Assembly: GCA_037176885.1 (NCBI GenBank)
Contig: JAWWNJ010000033.1
Location: forward strand, 310,001-374,000
Origin: Favolaschia claudopus
Taxonomy: Eukaryota; Basidiomycota; Agaricomycetes; Agaricales; Mycenaceae
Length of the DNA: 64,000 nucleotides
Reading direction: 5' to 3'
Part shown: in pieces, positions 19,280 to 31,961 of the stretch
How the letters are laid out: each line of letters starts with the position of its first letter
Position numbering within the stretch: position 1 is the stretch's first letter
The notes under the pieces: model-generated
What the model was told of the DNA's origin: nothing
Database searches by the model: none
What the model saw: the letters and a program-made list of their open reading frames with translations, nothing else
Program-made: the position numbers and the translations under genes

Positions 19280-20190
19280 GCTCGCATCCCAGTGGTGCAA
19301 AAATTGCCGTGTATGCAACGTGTATGCCTTGATCACCGAGGGTAAATACAATCAAATATCAATAACTCGCGTTCCGGCCTTACAGTGATTCCATTGCTTG
19401 TGGGCACTAGAATTTGTTACACATTCACTGGGGATTCATCCTAACCGCTGAAACAAGCGTAAAAAATCAAATCCAAAATTCATATAAAACTTTTTCTTTC
19501 GAGCCCGAGGCAAGAGGTGAGCGATCATAAAGTCCATGACACAGGGCTCCAAAAGTCGAGCGACCCGGAGGGGAGGGGGGGGTACGTCATTGATCCAAAA
19601 TAAACAGGTTGGGGAAGATCCCTTCAAGTTATTAGATTCTCCTCACTGACCTGGCGACTGTGACTCACAGCAGACACAACGACATAGCAGGTGGTGATGG
19701 GTAGCTCTATAAATGTACAGTTGAACATCTCATAATGCATAGCGTCCGTGGACCAAGGGGCTTCCATGATAAGAAATTTCCTAATTTGGACGAGGGGGAG
19801 GGGGGTCCCCTAGGGCCAAGAGGTGAGCGATCATGGCCGATCAGACACAGGGCTCTTTGACAACCCCCCCAAATCAGGCAATCCGATAAAGCCGACCAGC
19901 TTTTCCTGGTTCGACCATTCGACTTCTTGCTGTACCTTATAGCTGGGACCGATAACGCTGAAATTTTGGCCACCCCCCCATTTTTATACTAGAAGACTTG
20001 CCCTTGATTATCTTACTCACCCATGTTTGAGACGCATTTGCATATTTGATTGACTCGATGAGATTCGGCAATGATTCGGCAGCCGTCTGCGAAAAGTGGA
20101 CGACCCGGGTGAAATCGGAACCTGATCCCTTACCTTTTTTTATCTCTCTTGATCAATCACATTGATAAAAAATATTGTGAGCCTCAGATT
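19280..20190. other. No gene; one 39-bp direct repeat
   Basis: caagaggtgagcgatcat followed by acacagggctc occurs at 19511-19549 and 19817-19855. G-rich runs near 19570 and 19795 accompany each copy. No coding or element boundary could be defined. Confidence 0.45.
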
Positions 20191-20193
20191 ACG

Positions 20194-20662
20194 TTCCGGA
20201 AAATAATGAGACTTGCCGTTTTTTTCCCGGGAGCGTTCCCAAAACGGAAGTCACCGCCATTTTAGTTCATTTGAGTTCTTTAGGGAGCACAACTCAATTT
20301 TTTGACCTAAGTAAGGATACAAATGTGTTTCGGTAGGATTATCCTATGCATCCAGCCCAAATTGTGCCCTCGTACGATGCGTAAATGTCGAGAGAGAGAG
20401 GAAGTCGGAGATAATCGGACGTACGTCGGACCTACCAAAACGGAATTGATCAGAAATGGTCGCTTTAACGAAAGGCTTTCAGCGAGAGCATCTAAAGGGT
20501 AAGCAGAGCGGCCAAAATCTCCCTGTGAAACCTCTTCAATCTTTCAAGGCCTCAAAATGTCCTCAGAAGGTCTCCCACTATGAAAATGAACTAAAATGGC
20601 GGTGACTTCCGTTTTGGGAACGCTCGCGGGAAAAAAACGGCAAGTCTCATTATTTTCCGGAA
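20194..20662. mobile_element. Long-TIR MITE (arms about 75 bp)
   Basis: TTCCGGAAAATAATGAGACT begins an inverted repeat of about 75 bp with very few mismatches, ending near 20268. Its partner is at about 20583-20662. No target duplication could be fixed. Long arms suggest a Mutator-like or similar origin. Confidence 0.75.
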
Positions 20663-20960
20663 CAGCTGTAAATGTAATACCTACTCGAGTCTCGTAGTGA
20701 GAAAAAGTCATGGACGGTCGGTTCTTTGGCCGATCTCGGCCGTCTTTGTATGTTTTTCCATAATTCTGGGTGCTGGGTGTATGTAAACTACACCTGCAAC
20801 AAATTACTGATCAGACCATCACCGAGATCAAAAATAATTGATGTTTGGCCGAAAATGGCCAAACAATCTTCTAGCTCAAAACCTCAATTTTGTAAGTCGG
20901 CGGGACTTTTTTTGTTCGGATGATGGTTTAGACTGTCTTGTAGCGCCGTCAGAACTGAGT

Positions 20961-21139
20961 GATTCTGCAACTTGAATGAAGTCAAACGGTGCAACCGTTG
21001 ATGAGATATCATGCTCTGAAGTTGGCCACTTTTGCCTGTTTTTACCATTTTTGGCTATTTTACGGCAATTTTGGCAAAATTGCAAGCGCGATATCTCGAG
21101 AATGGCTGCACCGTTTTGCTTCATCCAAGTTCTGCATCA
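20961..21139. repeat. Fold-back element
   Basis: gattctgcaacttgaatgaa at the left pairs imperfectly with the segment ending at 21139. cggtgcaaccgttgatgaga also pairs with the right half. The loop is rich in ttttggc words. This is an old fold-back sequence. Confidence 0.55.
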
Positions 21140-21369
21140 CAATAGTTTTATGCTTCGGGTCGCGCTCTGCGGCGGCGCGTGCCCTCGGATTCTCGAAAAA
21201 AATGAATGATTTCTAAAATTTGTTCTTCCTTCATCTTTTACCGTCAATACAAAATGCTAAGGGTTGAGTTCTCTGACCGGATTCCCCGAACGTGCCCATG
21301 AAACCCACTTTTCCGACCTCTGACCAGGTTATCGGGTCCCTGATGCGGTTGCTTTTGTATAAAGGTGGT

Positions 21370-21560
21370 CGAATGGAAAACGACGCGTAAATTGGCGTAA
21401 ATCCACGGAAAGTACGTTAGCATCAGTATCTAACCGAGACCGATTGATTTACCGCCTTTGGCAGGCCCTGGACCACCTAAGCGAGGGCCGATTTACGATT
21501 TTTACGATCTTTACAGTAAATTTACGCAGCGTAAGTGCTTATGCTACTTACGCCCTAGGG
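21370..21560. repeat. TTTACG/CGTAAA word arrays
   Basis: gcgtaaat, gtaaattg and ttacg words cluster at 21380-21440 and 21490-21556 around a short centre. It looks like a compacted hAT-style MITE whose ends are no longer definable. The element at 21556 inserted at its right edge. Confidence 0.45.
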
Positions 21561-22071
21561 CCTTGTTTTTAATTCCCGGACCATTAATAAACGGTTTTTT
21601 AAATTCGGTTTCCAAACAGGCCGTTTATAAACCTGTTTATAAACCGAACCCTAAAATTTCGCAAAATCAAGGTTTTCAACGCGAATTTTCGCCAAAATCT
21701 CCTCAGGGCTCCTCAATTAACACTCTACCAACACTCTACCATGAATCCGAAGTGTTTCACTGTCAATTCAGAGCAGGCTACCGTATTGTTCCAAATTAGG
21801 AAACCATCTACCCCCCGAATATTAATTCTTGCAGACGATCTATGAGCAAATGGGTGCATGAATTAGCGATAGGAAGAGTATGATCTCCCCCCTTGAATAT
21901 CATCACCCGGTTAGTCTCCTTTACTTCCTCAAAATGAGCAGAGTTTCTCTCACCTTACGTCAGCTTCAAGAATTAAAAACCGATGAAACTGGCCGAGCGT
22001 GCAAAAAACCGGTTTATAAACCAGTGTTTATAAACCGGTTTACAAACTGGATCAAAAAACAATGCCCTATA
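21556..22071. mobile_element. hAT-type MITE with GGTTTATAAACC arrays
   Basis: The ends TAGGGCCTTGTTTTT and TAGGGCATTGTTTTTT (right end, reverse complement) are matched. The flanks ttacgccc (21548-21555) and atacgccc (22072-22079) agree at 7 of 8 bases if two bases at the right are counted to the element. Arrays of ggtttataaaccgg words lie at about 21590-21655 and 22005-22050. Confidence 0.75.
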
Positions 22072-22093
22072 ATACGCCCCGCCATTTCACTTA

Positions 22094-22619
22094 TGGTGGG
22101 GGACGTGACTTCATGTCAGACCGGAATTTTTGGAATTTTGACCTGAAACCTGGCCAGATCAACTCGAAATACCCAAGAGTGGGTGTTTTCCAAAATTTTG
22201 GACCGTAGGAACTTTTTGATGGGAAATGGCCAAATTTTTGCCGGAGAAACAGGTTTTCAAGGGGGGGAAGTACCGTTGAGGTAAAACTTGGGAGAGCTTT
22301 TGAGATTTCCAGTAGCTCTTATAAGTTTGTTTTGGACCCAATACTCAAATCACTACTCTTTGGGGGCATATTGGGTATTGATGGGCCATCAAATTGCCCC
22401 CGGCAGAGCCATTTCGGATTAATTTCCCCTTTAGGATGGCCAAATTTGTGGTCAAAATCACGAAAGTCAATGGGGAGTAAATCTGCTCCATACAATCTCT
22501 TCTACTCTTCAAAAGGAAGCCATTTATGCAATATCAAGAAATTTGGGTGACTGTCACACGAGTTATTAGCGTCACAATGTTCACCGTAAAAGTTTGTCAC
22601 GAAGTCACGTCCCCCACCA
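22094..22619. mobile_element. TA-target MITE, TGGTGGGGGACGTGACTTC ends
   Basis: TGGTGGGGGACGTGACTTC is mirrored at the right end, with TA at 22092-22093 and 22620-22621. Length is 526 bp. The interior has repeated tgggtatt and ccaaattt words only. Confidence 0.8.
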
Positions 22620-22938
22620 TACTTCACCTAATAAATTCATTCCGGGATTGTTTCGAGCCTGGCAAAGGTCCAAAAAGCTGGGCAGCTTCAGAAAGTGGAA
22701 TTATTAATTAAGCGCAAGGACGTGCTCAAACGTGACAGAAGCGTTACTTTTGCAGAAATCTTAATGGCCGCCGATAGTAGGCCATATTAAGAAATATGAT
22801 CCCACAGAATCGTAGATAATACTAAATAGAACAACTCTGTGCGGACCGATTTCCGAAAACATGACAATCATCACGGCCATTAGCCGGATACTGCCCAGAT
22901 TGGCCGTTTCGCCCATTGTCTGCCCGCCCCCGCGTCGG

Positions 22939-23384
22939 GATGCCTCTGAAGAAGCTTAGGAACCTCGCCAACCTCAACAGGCACTCGCCCAACGCATTCT
23001 CTAACACCACCAAGACTCTCAAGCGCAAGTGGAAAGCAGCAAATGGGAAAGAAAATGTGCGCTATCTCCCACCTTTTTTCACAGTAGTTTGACGCGTCGG
23101 ACGCGTTCAGGGAGTATTGGGCGGCCCAAGAAGACTCAAAAAACGCGTCGCGTTGCGAAAAACGTCTACCTCGGATGTCAGCTCCCACAAGGCGGTTCAT
23201 GGATGCGTATCATCGTGAACTTGATGGGAAATGGGCGGCATGGGCTGGAAAGAAATACCACGGACATCGTGTCCTTCCTGAGTCGTTGATGATTGAGCTG
23301 GAGGCTGCGATGGCCAAGGAGAAGGCCGACCGGGAGGCAACAGCACGGGTAATTGCGGTGATACAGCAATTGGCGGCACGTTGA
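22939..23384 (+). pseudogene. Unrecognised small coding region, two blocks
   Basis: An ATG at 22939 opens MPLKKLRNLANLNRHSPNAF, basic and lik a nuclear or DNA-binding head, stopping near 23090. In another phase from about 23090 the reading is FREYWAAQEDSKNASRCEKR and RRFMDAYHRELDGKWAAWAG, then a helical Ala/Glu tail to the stop at 23384. No intron with good signals joins the blocks in frame. The composition looks coding, and the small size suggests a fragment of a transposon-borne or host gene. Confidence 0.4.
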
Positions 23385-23645
23385 CATTCAGAAAAAAATT
23401 ATATCATCATCCCAATTGCATTCTATACTGTAATGTTATTTCCCATACTCTAACGGCGCACGCGAGCAAGCGTAGTGAAATACGACGGAAACTGAGCAAG
23501 AGTAACCACAAGTAACGGACGAGTCACGATAAAGTCACACCACGTGATGTGAGCGGATCGTCCTTGCGGCCTACCTTATGAATTGGTTGAACACCAACGC
23601 GTTGCGGCGATGCGACAGAGAACTTGAGAAGGTGTGAGGTATTAG

Positions 23646-24006
23646 CAGTGACCGTCCTATAGGCCTTAAAAGTGGGTCGGCGGACCCTATAGCCCTTCTT
23701 AAGGGCAAGGGCCTATAGCTATAGGGCTTTGAAGGCCCATAAATGTCACGTGTTAGCGCTTGGACAACGTCTCGAGCCACATTTTTTTTGGGAAGAAAAA
23801 TGTTTGAGAACTCAGCAAAAATTGATATTCAAACGAAATGAACCGCTGTTCAGCACCTGAACCACATTCAGCCCTCTGACTGCCTCTGTTAATTGGAGCA
23901 AGGACATGTGACTTTAAGTATAGCCCTCTTTAAAGGCTATAGGCCTCATTATAGCCCACCTATAGGGCTATAGCTTTTAAGGCCTTTGCCCTTCGGCTGG
24001 TCACTG
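23646..24006. mobile_element. hAT-type MITE with CCTATAGGGC arrays
   Basis: The ends are CAGTGACC at the left and its reverse complement at the right. The flanks tgaggtat and tgaggtaa match at 7 of 8 bases but three extra bases (tag) separate the left flank from the end. Arrays of ctataggccttt/ccctatag words lie at about 23655-23745 and 23925-23985. Length is 361 bp. Confidence 0.7.
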
Positions 24007-24009
24007 TGA

Positions 24010-24660
24010 GGTAATGTCCTAAAAAGGAAATCACCTCGCCACCTCACCACCCTTCACCACTCCCGCTCTCCCTGGACCTCTGTACCAAGGAATGCTGCAG
24101 TAGAACCCACGATCTAACTCGCGCTTCGTTCTACAACAACATTGGGGGCTCCTCAGCATCTATATCTCGAGTTGTTCAGCCTTCAACTCTGAGCTTCGTG
24201 TAGGCACATCCGCCTTGCCCAACAGAGTTAGACCCCCGATTCCAGCATTTCTAGCGACGATTCAATGTGTCTTTGAGATCTAGCACCTCAGGATCTCTGT
24301 GCTGCTTCAATTACTCAGTGAAACAATCACCGGTGCTATGTTTACCTCTACGGGGCTCGATTCGACACTTGTTCTCGTAATTACATCCAGCAATTTATTC
24401 CGACCTCTGTTGGCCCTGGAAATGATGAAAACTTCTGTAATTTCAGGTATGTGCACTCTTTGTTTGATTTCCTTGCTCCCTGTAATTCCTGGTGGCTTAC
24501 AGAATCATTCTTACAGAATGTATCTTAGCTTCACTGAGTGCAATTCAACTGTTGCGGCCTTCAGTGTGCGATCACATCAAGTCTTCAAGCGTGTAAACCT
24601 AACAAGTATCAACAATATCTCCTAACATTCATCCACTCAGACTGTACCTCAAACACGACT
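24010..24660. other. No supported gene
   Basis: A phrase resembling an LTR-retrotransposon primer site (attgggggctcctcagc near 24141) follows pyrimidine-rich sequence, but no LTR pair was found. The frame at 24299-24625 has no recognisable features. Confidence 0.4.
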
Positions 24661-24667
24661 CTGGGCG

Positions 24668-25870
24668 ATGCCGAAGACTCCTAAAAAACCGACTTCAAAA
24701 CCCAAGACACCGTATACGATCACGAAGGGTCACAAACGCCGTCTTCTTGCTCAATCCGGAAAGGGGACAAAGCGGAAGGAAAAGGGAAGGAAAAGAAGGG
24801 AAAAAACAAGTAAACAGACGAGGATTCGGGCTCGGAGGGCAGCGATGAAGAGAGTGAGTTTGAGGAGGATGTAGATCAGATAGCCCCAGACACTCCAGAG
24901 CTCCACTCGAAGTCAGATGGCGAGTCTTCATTTAAATTCGATGATCCTGCGTATAGACGCGCTTTCGACGCCGAGTGTGCACTCGCCGGAGATAGTCTCC
25001 CTTTACCTGGTATACAAGATCTATGGCCAGGGTCGTAAAATCGGCACAGCAGATACGATTCACGCTGCATTCAAGCTAATGTGGAAGATGCGGTGAGTCT
25101 TGCCTCTCCGTTTGTTTCCTGCAGTCGTTTGAGCACAGATTCAGCGACGGAGACAAATATCGAGGCAAATGGCACTTCAATCCAACAACCGTCGCTTGGG
25201 TGGGTAATCCCATCGACTCTGCGAAGGTCCAAGATACAATGGTGGCCATCAAAAACAAATGCGGAATGGATGGCGGTGACCGCAAGCACTCCCTCGCCAT
25301 GTCTGAGGAATTTATGTCCCGGATGTTCGCTTGGTCGGATGAAACATGCCCGGCGTCGAGATACGAAGAAAAGTCGAGCACAGTAGAGGAGAAAAACCTG
25401 AAAACGAAGCATTTGGCGTTCAAATGTTTTGCGTCGACTTCGTGGATTATTTGGTCGCGGTACCATATTCCAATCCAATTTGCCGCACCTGTTTTCAATA
25501 ACAATCATATAGCTGCTTCGAGCTCATCAAGCTACAACGCAAACATCTCACGTTCGGATTGGAAGACTCCAAAGCATTCAACACACCATATTTCGAGTTA
25601 CAACTGACGAATCGGAAGGGATGGCAGAAACGCGTCAATAAAACTAACAAGGAAGCTGATCTTCGAAGTATACCCTGCTCATTTGGATCGATCTGGCTTT
25701 TACTGAACGCGAACCGGTGGGAAGTTCAAAATCTGTTCACAACCCGACCTACCCGCGTGTGATTCCTTCACCTGGATGACGCGTTGGGTTAAATATTTGG
25801 AGGAAGACATTTACAAATTTCCCGTCCAATACTATATTACTGCTCTCCTATTGCACGGGACTTGAGACCT
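24668..25870 (+). pseudogene. Tyrosine-recombinase-like protein (copy 1), broken
   Basis: A Lys/Arg-rich head (from ATG 24668) is followed out of phase by an acidic stretch (DGESSFKFDDPAYRRAFDAE). Next comes TADTIHAAFKLMWKM, a 46-nt intron (25093-25138), FSDGDKYRGKWHFNP and WVGNPIDSAKVQDTM. After SLAMSEEFMSRMFAWSDE and an intron at 25460-25512 (53 nt) it reads CFELIKLQRKHLTFGLEDSK and TNRKGWQKRVNKTNKEADLR. A last block, DSFTWMTRWVKYLEED, is again out of phase. I recall this order from basidiomycete proteins assigned to the DNA breaking-rejoining (tyrosine recombinase) fold. The FELIKLQ segment corresponds to the region after the first catalytic Arg. The HxxR and Tyr part is missing. Confidence 0.5.
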
Positions 25871-25879
25871 CCTGTTGTG

Positions 25880-27065
25880 ATCAACCGCTCTCTCTGCGTC
25901 TGAGCTTATTGCTTCCGGATGCCCTCCAGGACGTCTCCGTCCTTGGACTCTCACCACTGTCTCACTTCTGGCTTGTATTGCTTATCACCAAAGCTCCGGA
26001 TGTGAATCATCACACTTTCTCCACTGTCGTCTTCCCTATGGTCATTAGTCCATTTTTAAGGTCACCGCCTAAAACCTTATTATGTAATCATTCTTGTGCT
26101 CTTTCTCGTGTCTCTGCGGCCGAAACTGGTATTGGGGATACTTCAATACACAGATGGGATGATATTCGGCGTTTGAAATCGCCCGAAACTCGCCGGCGTA
26201 ATGCAGAAAGTGGTTGAACAAGTGCGTGACTATTGCGTCACGGAGGTCACAGAACGGAGCCAGAGATCAGTACGAAGGCACAGTAGAAGCATTTTACACA
26301 GTTTTTTTTGCCCAGAAAGTAAATATGCCTCCATATAAGCTTCCTATCCAGAATCTAGGTGTATATATGCCTGAGGGAAAGTGCAATGATGAAAGTGAAG
26401 TAAATTGCCGTAATAGAGCACACCTGTAGTTTTCTTCATTTTCTAGCAAAACATCAAATTTAGAACATGTCCCCGTGAACTCAGCCAAGAACGCACCTCA
26501 GGCGACGGCCACGGCATATATAAAGTCAGTACTGAACATTCAGAACAAGCAAGCAAAGTCAAGGACAAGTCCCGCTCGCTACACAGTTGTCACGCCAATC
26601 ACGACCAAAGATACTCACCCGTTCGATATATACAAGGCGGCGCTTTGTGATTTGAGACCCGGTTCTGACGCGGGTGGGGCATAGGTGGAAAAGGAATTGA
26701 GGAAGCAGAATAAAAAATTGATTGAGCGGCGGCAGCGGGTAAGAGGGCGGGACGGAGTGAGTTTGATCAAAATACAATATCGCAAGGTCGAGGCGTATGG
26801 TGGAAGGGTCGAGAGGCGAGAAGACGCGTCGAGGGTTGTCGAGAGGTTGAGAACTTTGGAAGTCGGCATGGCCTGACGCGAATTGAAGGCGCGCGCCGAG
26901 CGAGACGTTGACGGTTTTTTGAGAGCTTTGAGGCGACAGAATACTCTGAAAGGGAGCAATCATTCGTCCGGAGTCTTCACTGAGCTGGTCGAGGTTGTTG
27001 GAGAGGCAGGTGCGAGAGGCTGTGTGCGGAAGTCGGCCCGCATTTGAAACTCCGACGGTATCTGG
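25880..27065. other. No recognised gene
   Basis: A minus-strand frame of 185 codons (26559-27116) is Ser/Pro-rich with no recognisable motif and overlaps a MITE end. A region near 26510-26620 has a TATA-like tatataaag. Nothing firmer can be said. Confidence 0.4.
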
Positions 27066-27068
27066 ATA

Positions 27069-27250
27069 CAGTCGAACCTCTCGTAACCCATACTCCTCAT
27101 AACCCATAGCTCTCATAACCCATAATCGGCCTTAACCCATACATTTTTGGGGGACTTTGACCGACTTTTGGCTGTGAAAACCCATAACTCTGCCATACCC
27201 CATACCTTTTTGGCTCGACCGAGGCCTATGGGTTACGGCAGCTTCGACTG
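27069..27250. mobile_element. TA-target MITE, ATAACCCATA family (copy 2)
   Basis: CAGTCGAACCTCTCGTAAC at the left is mirrored as far as cgaagctg at the right. TA is present at 27067-27068 and 27251-27252. The interior repeats ataacccata four times. It is a relative of 4477-4642. Confidence 0.85.
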
Positions 27251-27395
27251 TATAGGCGGTAACAAGCGTTTAAGTAAGTAAATATTATATAGACCCGTCA
27301 CAGTGCCCCCCAAACGGTTAGTGCCTGCTATGAAGCAGAAATTGAGTATGCTCATCCCAAGATAGCATCACAATGGCCCCCCAAATTCATCCCTA

Positions 27396-27924
27396 CTCGT
27401 CATTCCCAAAAGTAACCGGAATCTTGCTTTTAGCACGCAGATGTTGTGACTTAGACCACTTTGAGCAACATAGATCTTCTTTATATGGTGTTTGCTACAA
27501 CTTACATGATACGAGTCGGGCATCAAATTTATTCCAGCAAACATAGAGATCGATTTTCAAAATTCAGCCAATTCAGTGATTTTTGCGTTTTTCGGCAATA
27601 GGTCAGCAGTATTTCTGATCAGTGAGCATTTGAAAAATAGCTTTCTTGTCTTATGTGGCCGTGTATAACAGCTCAGGGCTTCACAGAAAGTTTTCATGCT
27701 TCAATAAGACCTGAAAAACAACGTACCACATTCTCACCATGAGTTATAAGTATAAAAAGAGGATCAAATATCAATGCCCAAAAATCACAGCACGTCAACG
27801 CAGCTCTGTGTGCAGTAGCATATAACTGGTTACCACCTACAGGGCAGCTTTGGCACCGTGGTGACTGAACTAGGTGTCAGGAAACATGCAATTTCTGGTT
27901 CCGGTTACTTTTGGTGATGACGAG
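27396..27924. mobile_element. 529-bp TA-target MITE (copy A)
   Basis: The ends are CTCGTCATTCCCAAAAGTAA and, at the right, the reverse complement of CTCGTCATCACCAAAAGTAA. TA is present at 27394-27395 and 27925-27926. An almost identical copy of the same length lies inverted at 39533-40061. The AAAAGTAACCG motif near the ends is shared with 56759-57644 and 63439-63942. Confidence 0.93.
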
Positions 27925-28075
27925 TAGGATGTAGAGATTCCATCAAGGAGGAGGAAAGAAAAAAAAAGTTGGCCAGCTTTATTGGAGAATGCGGCAGTGA
28001 TGCTCTGCATTATTGGCTACCGCAATGGCATCTGCAATGAAGTCCAGATGCCTATCCTCAGCTGGCAGCCAGGGC

Positions 28076-28535
28076 GGACTAGCAGAGCTACAGTAAGATG
28101 ATCTGTAGACTCTGGACTGCACCTGCAGTGCACCCTGGCTAAGCTCCGGATCTGTGTTCCACAAAGATCCTTGGGCCAGCCTCCGTTGCTCTCGTCTGGC
28201 CTGCAGTATGAGCTAATGTGCATCCCAGGCGCTAGGCTCTGCTAACGCTGTGCTAGCTATGAGTCCCTGACTCAGGATATGCACGCTGGGGGGACTAGCA
28301 GAGCTATGGAGGCGTAGCGTCTAATCATAGGCTCTGTACTGCATTCACAGTATCACCCTAGCAGCGCTCCAGGCCTTCCTCAAGGCGGTGACCTGTAGCT
28401 ATCAGGCCAGCCTGTGTTGCTCCCGTCTGGCCTGCAGGGTATGTTGAGTGCATCCCTGGCGCTATAGAGCTAATGCTCCAGCAGCCTCTGAGTCTATGCT
28501 TTGCATAGACTCTAGGGTACGCACTCCATATACAT
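28076..28535. repeat. Degenerate tandem duplication, period about 230 bp
   Basis: ggactagcagagcta begins units at about 28076 and 28291. gccagcctcygttgctc followed by gtctggcctgcag occurs at about 28174 and 28411. gcatccc..ggcgct follows in both. The two units are clearly related but diverged. It is not coding. Confidence 0.65.
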
Positions 28536-29059
28536 CCCCTACAGCCCCCCACTTTTTCTTCTTGTAGTCCATGCGAAGGCAGCTCCGGGAGGCGGAGCAG
28601 CATCAGCAGGATCTGCACGATGAAAAATTAACCCTCCGTGTTTGTATGTTTCGGAAGGAAGAGAAAAATTTTGGGAGGAAATATGGGTGTTGTTGAGAAG
28701 CGGGAGAACATGGAGGCCGAGATTCGCATCCAGGAGAAAGTCGAATGGGTGGGAGGTGTTGGGCTGAATGATGAAGGGAGATAGGAATGAGGTAGAGCAT
28801 GATGATTGCAGGACTGAGTAGGGGAGAAGAATAGGATTGGATAGGTTGCATAATTGGCCGGTGGAATTATAGCCGAAGATCGAGATAGCATGATGGAAGT
28901 AGCACAGGGCGCAGCGACCTAGCGCGCAGACCCATGCCAGAAGTACACTTGGTGGGAGCTCTTCATCATCATCATCCTCCTCGGGGTCAGAGACCGCAGC
29001 GTCGAGCTCCCGTGTCTCTGCCTGCCACTCTGCAACTTGTCTTCTCCATGCAGTGGAAG

Positions 29060-29481
29060 TGTTAAAGATACGGTCGATCCTCGAGTTCGTCGTGGAAATC
29101 CGCAAGCGAAGGGTGATGCCAAAATACAGTAGCGTTCCGCTTTACTGTATTTCTCCAGCAGAGAAGTAGACTAGTAGCGTCAAGCTTTACTAGTTACTTG
29201 AGAATAGATTGTTGAATAGAAGTGTTTGCACACAAAAGTGGGTTGAATGTAAGATGATATTCAACGGAAGTATCTACGACTTTTTATACATGGTAGGGAG
29301 TCTCTGAGACAGGGATAAATGACATAGGAAACTAGGTAGGGTCTCAGGATAGGAATGATGAGGAGAGAATGGAATGTAGAGTCAAGGGATAAAAGATAGA
29401 CATAGGAACAATATTCAAGACTCACGATCGTAGACTTGGAGCCGAGACATCCGTGCACCAAGATGTCTGTGATCCATGACA
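29060..29481 (-). repeat. 3' LTR, lineage 2
   Basis: 422 bp, including a hairpin formed by atacagtagcg and cgctttactgtat. It is matched by 31962-32383. Confidence 0.93.
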
Positions 29482-29509
29482 TAGCCCCCCCAGTCTACGG
29501 TTGTGAGGA

Positions 29510-31921
29510 TCAGAACTCAACAGTATGTTCAACTTCTGTTTCCATCCAGTCCAGCGCTAATTCCAACAGTGTATCTTCGTGGAATGCGAGCGCGGCGTGA
29601 AACTCGACAACTTTCTTGTATTTCTGTGTGTCAAGCACGGTGCACCAATTGCGAGGAGCCCCGTTCATGACTTCAGAAATTACATCAGAGTCGCTGAGCG
29701 TGTAGACCGAACTGAGCAATTCGCGTTTGCGAATGAAATAATCGGTGGGTTTTTCCTTTGCAAATCCGTGCTCTCGGAATTTCGCGCGCAGTGCCTTAGC
29801 GCGAGTCTTTTCAAGCCATTTGCTGGTAAGGAAGAAATTCGCAATCCCTCGACGCATGGCTCCCCAGTCTTGCCGAATTTCTTGCTGATATTTGTCGCCA
29901 AGACTGAAGTACCAGCTCTTTGCGGGACCAGTTAATGCCCGTGGAATGATAAGGCCTAGTTGTTTGAAGGCGCGTTTGCCTCCTTCTGCAAATAGATTGA
30001 TTTCCTGAATCCATCGCAGCAGTTTGTCCGGATCCCCATCCCACTTTGGAATGTCTGCGTCTTTCAACCGGAGGTCAAAGTATCGGCTTTCATTGCTGTC
30101 GTCCTTCGATTTATTGTCGTCCTTCTTCGATGATTTCAAGTGCCGTGCGCGAGAATCTCTTCTATCCTCGTCACTGGAGTCACTGGAACTAAGTATCATC
30201 CGGGTCACCTGGATCGCCCGCGGCTGCACGACTCGGCGGTGGTTTGTTCGGCGGACCCCCTCCAGTGTTCCCACGGTTGGAACTCTGTTGGCCGCGCCGA
30301 CGGTCGCCTTTGTCGTCAGAATCAGACGAGTCTGAGCCATCCGAGTCACTGGGACCTTCCTGCCCAAGGATTGTAGTGGTTCGCGGTGCCGAAACTCTCT
30401 GCGATTGACGCGGATACCCCGGCACTTGAATTCCCAAGCTCGTAAAACGCGGGGGTGTACTACGAGTTGTATCCCGCAATGCCGGTGAATTTTGACTAGT
30501 GTTTTGTTTAGGCTCGAAGGGCATAGGCGCAAATGCAGCGTGAAAATGTGTAGGCGGGGTTGCGCGAGCTTTTCCAAAAACCAAATCGGAATCTGGAATT
30601 GAGACAGGTATGAATTTTGCGTCTTCAACGGCTGTTTCATAGCCAAGATCGTATTCATCGGGGACCTCCTCCATCTTTGTGCGGCGTACAGAGTGCCTGC
30701 GAATCTGAGGAGCATCTTCATCGAGACCTCTGAGACCTCTTCAACATTAGCGCGACGAGAATTGCCTTTGCACGTTTTTATGTCCCTCTTGTGCTCTTTC
30801 TTGATTTTTGGCTCATCAAGATGTCCGAGGTTGTCCTGCTCCAAATCGCGCTTGTCCTCGCTATTTCCACTGGCTGTAACCGGAGGAGGCGATGGTGAAA
30901 TTCGGCGGAGACGAGGGGTAGGTGAGAATGAAGTAGGGGAGCGTTCCACCGACGGCAACGAACGTCTGGTATTCACCAAGAATTGACGACTCGGATACTG
31001 GCGGAAGCTATTCTCAGCTGATTCGCTGAAGGCCCGAATTTTGTTCATTCCAAAATCAAAGCACTGAGTCAATGCCGCAAGAAAGGCTTCAACCTCAGCT
31101 CGATATGAAATGCCCAGAATTTCGAATTCGTTCGCTGCGTACCAAGCGAAAGGATCTTCCGCGCGCCCCCAGGTTGGCATGGAAGGCAAGCTTTGGCCCC
31201 AAACTTGAAACGCTTCTGATGCGCACTTTCGAAGATCTTCGAGCTGCTTCAAAAGCATCTAAAATGTGTCGCGTCGAAGACGATAGACCTGTCCTCCGTT
31301 GTCCCGCAAATCCGTGCATTCAACCTCAGTAAGTGCTTCCAACAAGGCCTGCAATGCTCCATTGAAAACCTCTGCATGTTGAACCGAGAGTTCAGATGGA
31401 TCCTTGAGGAATTGTTTCGCAAACGATAAGGCTCCAATCTCAAGAGCATGAGCATGACGGGGAGCATATTCCGGGTGTTCACGAACGATGGTAGAGAGGG
31501 AAAGGAAGCTAGGAAGTTCCAGGTGTCTATGAACAATTGGCGCGTGTTCGTCAACGGATTAATGGGCGTAGCCTCCAGCATATCCCGTGAACTCAGGGAT
31601 TGCGAAGCTCTCGTCTTCAACCGATTTAAGTACCGGAGAGAAACGTCTCGAGGGAGACGATAGAAGCGAGGGTGAACGAGGTGGCGGGAGTGAACCCTGT
31701 GTACCGGGATCAAACGGGAACTGAGTTGGAACAGGATCCTGCGGTGGTCCGGAACTCTCGTTTGGATGAACAATCGTGGATGTAGCGACAGGATTATCAG
31801 CAGCGTGATCTGCTGAATTGTCCGGCGTGTTCTGAACAGAGCCGTGCCTTCCCTTCTTATTCTTCTTCTTGTTGTTCGTCATGATGAAGGATGGTTGAAG
31901 GTGAGTGGCGAAGTGTATCAA
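29510..31921 (-). pseudogene. Gag with two nonsense codons and two frameshifts
   Basis: The frame opens with MTNNKKKNKKGRHGSVQNTP (Met at about 31882). It meets a TAA at 31561-31559 and a TAG at 31261-31259, both in the same reading frame. Between about 30690 and 30195 the natural text is in another frame (acidic, with SDSDGSDSSDSDDKGDRRRG). It then returns to the first. The capsid region is near the C-terminus (IPKWDGDPDKLLRWIQEINL, WLEKTRAKALRAKF). No zinc knuckle is present. The gene cannot make full-length Gag, yet the LTRs are almost identical. Confidence 0.8.
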
Positions 31922-31961
31922 AGGGATAAATGCTTAGCGGATTTCCCAATGTGTCCACCAA

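Noticed and set aside
28539..29105. 188-codon minus-strand frame beside the LTR
   Set aside because: It crosses the LTR boundary and its middle is low-complexity Ser/His/Leu; no domain could be named.
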